Assembly (NCBI RefSeq): GCF_963576675.1
Contig: NC_088911.1
Span: 92,223,256-92,287,255 of the forward strand
Length of the DNA stretch: 64,000 nucleotides
DNA from: Euphorbia lathyris
Taxonomy: Eukaryota; Streptophyta; Magnoliopsida; Malpighiales; Euphorbiaceae
Direction: 5' to 3'
Shown: positions 34,076 through 45,018 of the stretch, one piece after another
How positions within the stretch are numbered: position 1 is the first letter of the stretch
Layout: each line of letters opens with the position of its first letter
Position numbers and translations under genes: made by a program
The notes under the pieces: model-generated
The model's database searches: none
Told to the model about the DNA's origin: nothing
What the model saw: only the letters and a program-made list of their open reading frames with translations

Positions 34076-35830
34076 ATGGGCGAAAACAGCACTCGGTTTC
34101 TCCCTGGAAACCAGACAACTCAGATATTATCTGAGGGGCTGTCCGTTACTAGGCCTCCCCTATTCTTCGGGTCAAACTATACCTTTTGGAAGAATAGGAT
34201 GAAGAACTTCATTCAAGCTACAAACATGAGTGCTTGGCTATCTATAGTCCAAGGCCCGTTTGTACCTGTGAAAGTTGTTGCTGGCCAGTCAGTTTTAAAA
34301 GCTGAGGTTGAATGGACAGAGGATGATCTCAAGAAGCTACAAAATCATGCTTCGGCTATAAATATGCTTCACTGTGCGCTGGATGCTGCAGAATACAACA
34401 AAATATCAGGTTGTGAGTCAGCACAGGAGATCTGGAAGAAGCTGGAGGTCACCTACGAAGGAACCAACAAGGTGAAGGAGTCCAAGGTGAACCAGCATAT
34501 GAGACTATACGAGCTGTTCGAAATGAACAATGATGAGGGGATTTCTGAAATGAATGCAAGATTCACCAACATAATAAATGAGCTCAAAAGACTTGGAAAA
34601 ATCTTCACTGAGGAAGAACAAGTCAAAAAGATACTCAGGAGTCTTCCTAAAGACTGGCAAGCCAAGAAGACAGTCGTTGAAGAAGCTTAGGATTTAACCA
34701 CCTACAAATATGATGAACTCATCGGCTCACTGCTGACCCATGAGATATCTATGAAGAATTTCGAGGTGAAGGAAAAATCCGAAGACAAGAAGCAAAAGTC
34801 ACTTGTCATGAAAGCTGACTCAACTGATGATGGCTCAACTGACGATGAGGAGATGGCTATGTTCACAAGAAAAATGAAGAGGCTGTTCAAAAGAAATGAC
34901 AAATACTCCAAAAAGCCTTATAGAAAGTTTGATAAGTATAAGGCCGACTCAAGCGACAGCAAATACAAAAAGGACAGCTCAAAGCCCATTACATGCTTTG
35001 AGTGCCATCAAACTGGCCACATCAAGTCAAGCTGCCCAACGCTGAGGAAAGACAAAAAGAATGGCAAGAAGGCAATGGTGGCAACCTGGAGTGACAGTGA
35101 TGATTCTTCATCAACTGAAGCTGAGGCCACAGAGTCAGCGAAGATATGCTTCATGGCTGACGAACTTGCTGAGCCATGCATTTCTGAGCATGCTAACCAA
35201 TCTGATGAGTCAGATAATGAAGAGCAATCTAATGAGGTAATCTCACTCTCTCAACTCAGAAATGAAATGGGTAATGCCCTGAGTGATCTCTATACACTTG
35301 TCAAAAAGTGTAACAAGAAGATTAAAGCACTCAGCCGGCGCTGTGATGAAGTAGAAGAGGTCAAACTAAGTGACCTCAGATACCTTCTTCAGGACAACTC
35401 AGTTCTGCATGAAAATATGAAAGTCATTCATGAGTCTGTCTCTGAAGTCCAGTCAGTTTCAAAGAAACTGAGGAAGGACGTCACAACCATCCAGAACCAA
35501 TTAAAGGTTCCAAACAAAAACAATTCTCCTCTGAGAACTCAGTATCAAGGTACTCAGTACCAAGGTACTCAGCAGAGACGAAATCCCCAGCGTAGAGTCC
35601 AGTGTGACTTTTGTGGGAAGTTAGGACACACCACTAAGGTGTGCTGGCACGCTCAGCACTGGGGTGCTGACAAGTCAGTAAAGAATCCTAAACAGAAGGT
35701 CAGTTGTGACTTCTGTGGAAAAAGTGGCCATACTGTCAATATATGTCGCCACAAAATAAAATATGATGCTTTACCTGTTGAACCTAACAAGCCAGGACCC
35801 AAAAAGAATTGGGTACCTAAAGGAAACTGA
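34076..35830 (+). pseudogene. Element B gag (Sirevirus type) with one in-frame TAG
   Basis: Encodes the capsid and nucleocapsid protein. The ATG at 34076 (GENSTRF) is used. The N-terminal capsid-like half includes PPLFFGSNYTFWKNRM, and LPKDWQAKKT leads to TAG at 34688-34690, after which the same frame continues with DELIGSLLTHEISMK. Three CCHC zinc knuckles follow (CFECHQTGHIKSSC near 34993, CDFCGKLGHTTKVC near 35602, CDFCGKSGHTVNIC near 35705). Ends at TGA 35828-35830, separate from pol. The TAG is also present at the same place in element C. Confidence 0.85.
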
Positions 35831-35838
35831 TCACAATG

Positions 35839-35848
35839 CAGGTAAGCC
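35839..35848 (+). other. Consensus 5' splice-site sequence at the gag/pol boundary
   Basis: CAGGTAAGC lies between the gag stop and the pol start and fits the plant donor consensus at every base. The same sequence is present in element C. Whether it is used is unknown. Confidence 0.35.
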
Positions 35849-35871
35849 TGAGATGTGCCGAGAAGTAAAAA

Positions 35872-38800
35872 ATGTGGTATATTGACAGCGCATGCTCAAG
35901 GCATATGACGGGTGATGAAACTCAGTTCATCACGTTTGAACGTAAACGAGGAGGAAACGTAAGTTTTGGAGACAACAGAAAGGGTAAGATAGTAGGATCA
36001 GGCACCATTGGGGGTAATCCCACTATTGAATCTGTCTCCCTAGTCAGCGGACTCAAATATAACTTACTCAGCGTAGCTCAACTATGTGACAATGGGAGAA
36101 AAGTTATATTTGATGATACTGGATGTAAAATATATGAGGGAAAAACAAATGAGTTGATTTTAACTGCCCCTCGGATAGATAACGTCTTTATGCTGAACCT
36201 AGAAAAGAAATTTTCAAAAACTGTATGCTTAGTCACAAAGGAAGAAAATTCCTAGCTATGGCACAGGAGACTTGGTCATGTAAGCATGGACCTCCTGGCC
36301 AAATTAGGAAGAAAGCAATTGGTTGAGGGACTGCCTGAACTTAAATTTCAAAAAGATCAACTATGCCACGCTTGCCAAGCTGGAAAACAAACCAAACAAT
36401 CTTTTCATAGTAAAAACATTGTCTCAACTAAACGTCCGTTAGAGTTACTACACTTGGATCTCTTTGGTCCAGTCCAGCCGTTGAGTCTGGGTGGAAGAAG
36501 ATTTTCCCTGGTCATTGTAGATGACTTCTCTCGGTATACGTGGGTTATCTTACTGACCAGCAAGGATGAGACCTTTGAGACATTTTCAAATTTGGTTAGA
36601 AAAATTGAAAATGAAAAAGACCTAAAATTAGCTCATATCCGTAGTGATAACGGTGGAGAATTCAAAAACCAAAAGTTTGTTGAATTCTGTGAAGCCAGCG
36701 GCATTTACCATAATTTTTCTGCTCCTAGAACACCTCAGCAAAATGGGGTTGTAGAAAGGAAGAGACAGAACTCTGGTTGAAATAGCCAGGACAATGCTGG
36801 ATGAGCATAGGCTTCCAAAGTATTTTTGGGGAGAAGCTGTTAACACAGCATGCTATATTCTCAATAGGGCTCTAGTTAGACCTATACTTAAGAAAACCCC
36901 TTATGAACTTTGGAAAGGACGAAAGCCCAATATTGGATACTTTCGTGCCTTTGGCTGTAGATGTTTCATTTTAAATACCAAAGATAGCTTAGCCAAATTT
37001 GATTCAAAAGATGATGAGGCTATCTTTCTAGGCTACTCAACAAACAACAAAACATACAGAGTTTTTAATAAGAGAACCCAAGTATTAGAAGAGTCTATAC
37101 ATGTGCAATTCGATGAAACTGACCCTGTAGGAAGATACCAGCCGCTGATAGAAGATGAACCAAACTCAGCACCTGCTGATCAAGAACCAGCTACTGAGTC
37201 CTTCACAAAACGGCTGACCAAGAGTAAGAGTGAACCTAAAATTGTTTTCACTGACCAATCTACTTCTGCAGAGAATGTTGAAACACGAATAGAACAAGAC
37301 ACGAATCTACCCAAGGAGATAAGAGTCCCAAGAGGGCATTCAGAAAATGCAATTCTTGACTCAGCTAGAAATACCCTAATGACAAGGAATCAACTCAGGA
37401 AGTATCTCGGTAATGTAGCCTTCATCTCAGTTCAGGAGCCGAAGAACTTTGCTGAAGCTGAGCATGACGAATTCTGGATGAATGCCATGTAAGAGGAACT
37501 CGACCAATTCAGGAGGAATAATGTATGGGAGCTAGTGCCACATCCAAGGAGCCAAAAGACCATTGGAACAAGATGGGTCTTCAGGAACAAGCTGGATGAA
37601 TAGGGAAACGTGGTCAGAAACAAAGCAAGACTTGTAGCTCAGGGCTACAGTCAGCAAGAAGGTATTGACTACGGTGAGACCTTTGCCCCAGTGGCAAGGC
37701 TAGAAGCAATTAGGATTTTATGTGCATATGCATCTTATATGAATTTTAAACTGTTTCAAATGGATGTTAAGAGTGCATTTCTTAATGGAGTGATAAACGA
37801 GGAAGTCTATGTCAATCAGCCTCCAGGGTTTGAGGATCCTAAGTTCCCAAACCACGTTTATAAACTCAAAAAGGCTCTGTATGGCCTCAAGCAAGCACCA
37901 CGTGCTTGGTATGAGAGGCTGACCAACTTCTTACTGACTAGAAACTATGTCAGGGGTCAAGCTGATACAACCTTATTCATTAAGAGAAAGGGTAAAGATA
38001 CCCTGCTGGCTCAAATATATGTAGATGATATTATATTTGGTGCTACTAATGAATCTATGTGCAAGGAATTTAGTAAGCAAATGCAGACTGAGTTCGAAAT
38101 GTCAATGATGGGAGAACTCAACTTCTTCCTTGGACTTCAAATCAAACAAGGAAAGAATGGCATCTTCATCAGTCAAACCAAATATGCCAAGGAGATATTG
38201 AAGAAATATGAACTAGAACACTGCAAGCCAATATCCACTCCTATGGGCACTGACACTGTCCTCTGCGCTGACGAAAATGGTAAGTCAGTAGACAGCAAGT
38301 TGTACCGAGGTATGATTGGCTCTTTACTTTACTTAACAGCAAGTAGGCCGGACATTCAGTTCTCAGTATGTTATTGTGCTAGATATCAGGCTAACCCTAA
38401 GGAATCCCATTACATAGTTGTAAAAAGGATCCTTAGATATTTGCAAAGCTCAGTGAATGCAGGCTTGTGGTATCCAAATACTCATGACTTTACACTCATC
38501 GGATACACTGATGCTGACTATGGACGGGACAAGCTGGAAAGAAAAAGCACCTCTGGAGGATGCCATTTCTTAGGAAGCTGTCTTGTATCTTGGTTCAGCA
38601 AGAAGCAGGCGTCAGTAGCCCTGTCTACCACTGAAGCTGAGTACATTGCTGCTGGAAGCTGTGTTGCTAAAGTCCTATGGATTAAGCAACAACTTGAAGA
38701 TTATGGTGTTCAAACAAAGACAATTGAAGTTAAATGCGACAACAAAAGTGCAATTGACCTCTCAAAGAACCAATCCAGCACAGCAGGATGAAGCATGTCA

Positions 38801-38964
38801 GCATAAGACATCACTTCATCAGAGATCATGTACTCAAGGAAGAAATCAAGCTGACCTATGTGCAAACAGATGTGCAGCTTGCTGATATCTTTACAAAGCC
38901 TCTAGCACGAGAGCAATTCAGCATACTGAGAGAAGCCATTGGTATGTTTAATCCACTGTCTTAA
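35872..38964 (+). pseudogene. Element B pol: protease, integrase, reverse transcriptase, RNase H, broken
   Basis: Begins MWYIDSACSRHMTGD, the copia protease motif but with D-S-A in place of D-S-G. Then comes the HHCC pre-integrase region, the integrase core ([26 protein letters not shown]), RT ([34 protein letters not shown]) and RNase H ([21 protein letters not shown]), ending at TAA 38962-38964. Pol is in a different frame from gag and a TAA stands just upstream of its ATG. Damage: TAG at 36253, a one-base insertion near 36760, TAA at 37490, TAG near 37601 and a one-base loss near 38768. Element C lacks these five lesions but has its own. Confidence 0.9.
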
Positions 38965-39431
38965 ATTCCTAAGTACAAATGTGATATAATGCATGCTGAA
39001 TGTTAACATGCTGAGTGTTTAAAGATTATCACATGCCAAGTAACTAATGCACACTGAGTAAGTTATCTCAGACCGAGTAACTAATTACTCTCACTATCCG
39101 TTGCACAAAACTGACTACTCAGAATATGGAACGTTTGTAACAACAAATGTTGAGTAAAAGTAATCATTAGCATTCAATACAAACGCACGCGTAATGACAC
39201 CTGTACAACGCATGCGCCGTATATGTCATAAAGTGTCATAAATGTCAGGAATTCTGCCGATTGGACAACCCAAGGGTAAAACCGACCTAAATTCAAACGG
39301 AAACTCTAATTGTAAAGTCTATAAATAGTGGGTATTTCCCCACTACTTTCTCTTTACGCGTACTGAACTTTCAAAAGCTTCAGAATTCCTTAAGAACGTA
39401 AGTCCTAAATTCACAACACTTCTCTCCCAAA
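38965..39431 (+). promoter_or_regulatory. Region between pol and ORF3 with a promoter-like layout
   Basis: About 470 bp without coding. It holds ACGCGT and GCATGCGC words, TGTCAT repeats near 39225-39243, GATTGG (a CCAAT-box complement) near 39258, a TATA box at 39320-39328 and a pyrimidine-rich leader before the ORF3 ATG. Confidence 0.5.
39320..39328 (+). promoter_or_regulatory. TATA box upstream of ORF3 (element B)
   Basis: TATAAATAG lies about 105-110 bp before the ORF3 start. The same box is at 52537-52544 (minus) in element C and at 44639-44646 (minus) in the diverged element A, at nearly the same distance. Confidence 0.55.
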
Positions 39432-42233
39432 ATGACTAAAGCCTCCTTCAACATCTCCGGTGCCGGTCGTTCCAAGACCACCACCGATGAACAAACAACC
39501 AACAATCCCTCAACTCAGCTTTCACCCTCCAAAGCTGCTGGTCATGGCAAAGAAAAAGCTATTCAAGCTCAGGGGAAACCAGCTAAACCTAGACAATACA
39601 TTCGAGTATTCGAGAATGTACGAGAATGGAAAGTGGAACCTTCTCGCTGGGTATCCCAGACCTTCATCGACTCAGAACAACCGTTCTGTGATTGGATCAA
39701 GAACAACGGTTGGACTAAGTTATTCTCCCTACGGTTCCCAACCTACCCTGACTTGGTTATGGAATTCTACCATAACCTCAAAGCTGATGCAAAAGACCAT
39801 GACTATCTAGTCACTAAAGTTAGGGGAAAGACCATCTTCATCAACCCAACTTATTTGGGATCCCTACTCAGCCTCAAGACTGAAGGTGCTGAGTTAAGAA
39901 GGAATGGTGACCAGGAGGACATCTATTATGATGAAACCTTCTGTAAGCCTGCTGGGTACATTGGAGAAGTATCCAACTCGTCTATGGGTCAGCATCAGAA
40001 GATGGCCCACTTCCTGCTGGTCCAACTGATCTACCAGAAGTTCAACTGCACCAGCTCAGCGTCCCACTTCGAGATGTGCTTCATATGGCACATGCTGACC
40101 TACAAGCCGATCAACATGCCAGTGTTTCTAGTAGCTGGATTCCTGCGCAGCACAAATAATCTTAGGCTAGGCTCACTGATCACTAAGATCTTAGTTGACC
40201 ATAAGGTTGACCTACAAGGAGAAACTTATGTAAAGGGATCTGAGATCACAGCAGCATCACTGCGTGCTCTCAAGTTCAATCAGCCTTTAAAGAAGGGAAA
40301 ATTCATTGAGCAGCCAGAAGAGCAAGCTGAAGAAGAGCTACCTGCTGAGGTAATTGTTCCAGACAAAGGAAAAAGGACAAAAGCTCCAGCTATCCGAAAA
40401 AGGAAGCCTACTGGTACCCCATCCAAGGAAGCTGAGCCTAAGTCCAAGAACTCCAAATCGGCTGCTGAGTCAAATCAAGACCATACGTAGTCAGCCGAAA
40501 AACGCAGCAGGCAAGATGAGCTTGCAACTGAGGATACAACTGATCCTCCTCAAAAGAAGCAGAAGACTTCTACCCTTTCACCCATCAATGTCCTTCCACT
40601 TGACTTCGTTGTCACCACGGACTCGCATTATGCTCAGCATCATGCTGAAGAAACTGAGCAACGTGAAGATGAAGTGGACCTAGACGAACATTTCGTCTCT
40701 CAGCTCGAGGAAGAGCTTGAGAACGACGATACTGAGGATGAAGGGAATGCACAAGAGCAAGAGGAAGAAGCTGACTCTGAAGAGACAGCTAGTGCATATA
40801 ATCAAGCTGACCAAGCTCACACTGAGTCAGCTGATGGAGTTGAACAACAACAAGAGCAAACTGACCAGCACACTGCTGATCAGAATGTAGAAGGTTCTCC
40901 ATCTCAAGCTAATGTAAATCAAGCTGAGCCTCCTCTTGTATAGAAGACAAGAAGAAGACTGGTAAAGGCAAGCATCCTAGACCAACCGGTCAGCGCCTCA
41001 GTGAATGATCCTTCAAAGATCAAAATGACATTCTTCCGAAATCCAAATCCTTCTGCACCATCTACTCAGCCTTCACCAGCAGCAGAAAAACAAGCCTCTG
41101 TTTCTACTCAGGAACAAGCCGAACAAACTATCTCTGCAAACCCACCAATCCAAACCGAGCAAAATCTCGAAGACAACTCATTACCAGTCAGTTCTGACCC
41201 TATCCAACCTGACTGCACAACTGAGATTGTACCTGCTGACCCAACAACCACACAATCAACACATGTGCAGAACACAATAATAACTCCAGTCACTGACCCA
41301 TCAACTTTTTCTCTATCCGGTCAAACTACTATCCATCCAATCTCTCAGGCCACTGTAAATGTCATTGAGTCCAGTCAATGAATCATTGACTCAGTACAGG
41401 CTCTGATTAGAGATATTCAGCACTCCACTCCTCCTGCTGCTGCCATCTCACACGTCGAAACTACTCAGCCTTCTCAAGTAACTCAACTTCTTAATGAAGT
41501 TAAGGAACTCAAGGATCTGCTGAGTACTTTACTATCTTCACAAGCACAGCAAGCTAGGCAGGATTTAATTGCTAAGCTGACTGAGATCCAGCTGACAACG
41601 GTACAGTGCCTCACTTCTCTATCTTCCCAAATCCAGAATCTGTCAGCTATGAACCCAAATCTCGCCACTTCCTCTGAGTTAAAGATGCTGTTTGCTCAGC
41701 TTCATACTGAACAGAACAAGACCAATGCACAGCTCGCAAACACATCTCAATGCTCGATGGAGCAACTCAGTGAGGCAGTTCATCTACTCAATCTGCATAA
41801 AGAAGAAATGGACACCGACCAGCTCAAACAGGATCAAATACTGACCAATTCCCAGAAGATATTTGACCATGTTAGACACACTAATCTTCAGCGTGAGCAC
41901 TATGATACTTCACTTCTCAAAACCTTCCACAACTCCTTTGCTGCGCTGACAGACACAATCACATGGCTGGGAAAAGGCCAAGCCTATGTGCTTAGTATGC
42001 TTAGCGCCGCTGACATTGGTATTCATCCCGATGTCCTCAGCAACGGTGCTTCTATTTTCGATGGGTTAGACGAAAGTGCTGATCGATTGAAGACCTTCTC
42101 TGCTGAGCTCACCAGAGCTGTTCTTTTGGACTCCTTCAAGCTGCCTCCACCCGGTGCTGGCAAAACGGGGGAGAAGAAAGATCAGCGAAGAACTCAAGCT
42201 GAAGGCAACAGTCAGCAAAAGAAGAAGAAATAG
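39432..42233 (+). pseudogene. Element B ORF3: extra gene between pol and 3' LTR
   Basis: A single frame of about 930 codons. The N-terminal domain (residues about 50-270; YPDLVMEFYHNL, VRGKTIFINPTYL, CFIWHMLTYKPINMP) resembles the plant family called putative plant transposon protein domain, from memory. Then come a basic Lys/Arg-rich stretch, an acidic Glu/Gln-rich stretch, a Ser/Thr/Pro/Gln-rich linker and a coiled-coil-like C-terminal third ending in four lysines. I see no signal peptide or membrane segment, so an envelope role is not supported. Stops: TAG 40488, TAG 40941, TGA 41379; the first and third are shared with element C. Function unknown. Confidence 0.7.
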
Positions 42234-42649
42234 ATAACCATTAAAACTTAGTCTACACTTAGCTTATTTCTCTATTCGTGTAATATGTATTATGTATGCT
42301 GACTGTTCTATGCTATTAATACAATACTTGCATTATTAACTCAACCTGTGTTATTTATCCTTCCATGCTAAGTATTATGAATGCATCTTCTAAGTACAAA
42401 TTAAACTCAGTAAATGAGTAGAATACCTGTTAAATGTATGCTGCGTAAAAACAATGTTTGAACTTGTCTAAAATGAACAATTGAACAAATTAATTACTCA
42501 GTGCTCTTTTACTATACAAATCTTCCGCTAAAGACTGAGTAAAATAGAATATATCCCATAAGCTGACCTATACTTGAAAACTGACCTTAGACTTATTCAA
42601 TTAAACCTTAAAATGTTTAGAATAAAACTAAGTCAGTAGCTCAGCCCTG

Positions 42650-42748
42650 ACGGGGGAGTTTACTTAGTCAAATAGGTCAACTGTCATGGGGGAGCTCAAT
42701 GTTGAGTTCCTTGCTGAATAGTTTTGCCAACATCAAAATGGGGGAGTT
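42650..42748 (+). other. Three polypurine-like tracts of element B
   Basis: GGGGGAG occurs at about 42652-42658, 42688-42694 and 42740-42746, the last abutting the 3' LTR. Repeated tracts like this are described for Sireviruses. The last one is the likely functional plus-strand primer. Confidence 0.8.
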
Positions 42749-44101
42749 TGTTGAAACACCTTTCCACAGGATTTTGATTTGACAAAATTATTTAAGTACA
42801 ATTAAATATTGTGTAACACACTAAGTCTAAATGCTTTGATTTATTGTTACTAATGTGTTTGTTCAATGTTGAGTTTATAATTGTTATAAGACATAAAGAT
42901 CATAAGGCCCAAGCCCTATATAAAAGTCAAAGCCCAAGTCAAACAAGGCCAAGACCACTCAGCCCGCGTATTACAAAATGCTGCCGTTGAGTGTTGAAAC
43001 GCAGCTGAGCAAAGAAGGATCCAGAAGATCCACGTAGACAACTTCGGTAAGAAGCTGCTGAGCTGTCTCGACAAAATGTACAAGACAGCCGCTGAGCACA
43101 AGGCAACTTCCAGACAAAGTATTTCCTCTTTCAGTAAAGAACATAAGACGCAGGAAGCTGTCTGTTAGACATTACCTGAATTGGAGGAACATACTGCCAC
43201 ACTGACCGAAGAACAGAAGATGCTGGAATCTGATTGGCTAAGAGAACTGCTGAACAGACTGAGTGAAAACGACATGAAGCCGTTTCCCTCCAACGGTTAT
43301 TTCGAAATTCGAAATAACCAGATGCCCTCACAGCTTTCTATAAATAAAGCTTTCAGAATCCTCATTACATACAGAACTTTGAGCAAAAGCCGTTACGCTG
43401 ACCAAAAGCATACAAAAGTTCTGCATCCAAAAGCAAAGCAAATCTTACACTACAATTTCATATCTGTGTAAAAGTCTAAAGTGATTGATCTTCAATCATC
43501 TAAGGTGTTCTAGCAATTGTTGTTTAGGACAAATCTTAATCATTTCTAGAATTAGAAAGGAGAAGCTGAGTACTCGGTTTTAGTACTTAGTGAATTAGAA
43601 TAGAAGTGAGTAGAGGTATAGAGGAAGGTACTCTTGTTATACTCAGCTTCTGATTTGTAAAGGGTTTTTGAGTCTCCACCTTTAAAGAGCTCAGTAGTGA
43701 ATTTGAAAGCTCGGAACGTGTTCCGGGGACAGGACGTAGGCTTAGAAGAAGCCGAGCCTGGATAACTCCACTGAGTGAAGTATTTCTAACCCTTAACTCC
43801 TTAATATATTGCTTGCTTAATATAAACTAAAAACTGACCAAGTAAAGAGGTCAAGCTGAGTTGTGCGCTGCAAACGACTTAGTTCAGGAATAGACTCTAA
43901 GTACTATTTCCTGACTTAAGCAACGTAACTGACCTAGTCACCAATTGACTAAGCCAGTGTCTTGCTGATTACTCAGCGCCGCTGTCATATACTCTTTTCT
44001 TAAGAAAAAGAAGTTTGCCCTAATTCTTTAAAAAGGTCAAATAGTTCCTAACCCCCCCCCCCCCCTTGGAACTATATTTGCAACCTTACAAGGGACCAAC
44101 A
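42749..44101 (+). repeat. Element B 3' LTR
   Basis: A 1353-bp copy of the 5' LTR with about seven substitutions and one extra C in the homopolymer. Dyad at 43295-43319 and TATA at 43339-43346 are kept. Followed by GTTTG. Confidence 0.92.
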
Positions 44102-44536
44102 GTTTGCCAGATAGTTAGGGTTTATGAAAATGGTCTTTTCTCTTACCACAGTTGCCAGATAGTCCTGGTTGTGATCAGCAACACGGAGATTGTGGTAGAA
44201 CTCCCTTACTAGGTCAGGATAAGTGTGATCCCTAATAGAGAACAGCTCGGTCCATCCATTTTACGATATCCATTCATAGAAGGGTTGCTCGGAAGTCACG
44301 AAGGACTCAGAGACCCATCGTGAGAAGTCCACTTTCCATTCACTAATGTTACCAAAGACCTTGGTATAGGTTCTGGTTTTGGTCGGTTTTTCTTTGGAGG
44401 AGGTAGCTTGCCCAGTTTTTCCTTTACTCGGCGTAGTGACCTTGGTAGTTTTAGGCACAGAAGTTTGCCTGGAGGGTTCATCGGAGCTGGTCTTAGGGTG
44501 ACCGGCACCGGAGATGTTGACGGAAACTTTAGTCAT
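44102..44536 (-). pseudogene. Element A ORF3, N-terminal part
   Basis: Starts MTKVSVNISGAG and aligns to the first residues of ORF3 in B and C (VSESFVTSEQPFYEW). A TAA at 44261 stops it early, and the frame then continues with YPDLVREFYHNL-like sequence to 44102, where element B was inserted. Together with 30172-32661 it makes one interrupted ORF3. Confidence 0.75.
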
Positions 44537-44638
44537 AGTTTCAGAACAAGTTTGGGAAGCTTTGAGAGTTTTTAGAGAAAAAGCTTTGCCTTAGAATTCG
44601 GTAGGTGTAAAGAAAATAAAGAATGGGGATTTACCCAT

Positions 44639-44646
44639 TATTTATA
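44639..44646 (-). promoter_or_regulatory. TATA box upstream of ORF3 (element A)
   Basis: TATAAATA on the minus strand, 103 bp before the ORF3 start, within a promoter-like region that is otherwise considerably diverged from B and C. Conservation of box and distance in an older copy argues against chance. Confidence 0.5.
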
Positions 44647-45018
44647 TCGGTGAAGAGTGGATCTTATTGAATCCATGTGTCAGTTTTGCCTTGGGATTGT
44701 CAACCGACAAAGATCCTAGCATTTATGACACATTCGGCGCGTACGTCATCCTAGGTGGCCGTTCGCGTGCTTAAACATTAAGTGCAACGGATCTAACACT
44801 CAACGTTTAGAATACTAAGCGTTTTGGATTCTGAGTGGTCAGTAGTGTATGAAAGGATGATTTCTCAGTTTAAGATTACTACTCGGTGTGCATATTGACT
44901 CAGTATTGATGTGTATTTTGTGTTAAGTACTCAGCATAACAATCACTCAGCATGCATTTGCATAAATCATTCAGCATAGTAATTCACTCAGCATAAATTT
45001 ACATTTTAGAACAGGAAT

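Larger units (their letters stand above)
32662..44101 (+). mobile_element. Complete Sirevirus-type Ty1/copia element B (11.4 kb)
   Basis: Two LTRs of about 1352 bp with roughly seven substitutions and a homopolymer length change between them (about 99.5% identical), a 5-bp target duplication GTTTG, an initiator-Met primer site at 34016-34028, gag, pol, a third ORF, and three polypurine-like tracts. The integrase-before-RT order fixes Ty1/copia; the gag type, multiple tracts and extra ORF fix Sirevirus. Despite recent insertion, gag, pol and ORF3 all carry stops or frameshifts, so it is defective. Confidence 0.93.

Noticed and set aside
39432..42233. ORF3 as a retroviral-type envelope gene
   Set aside because: No signal peptide, transmembrane segment or furin-like site was seen; the protein is soluble and coiled-coil rich.
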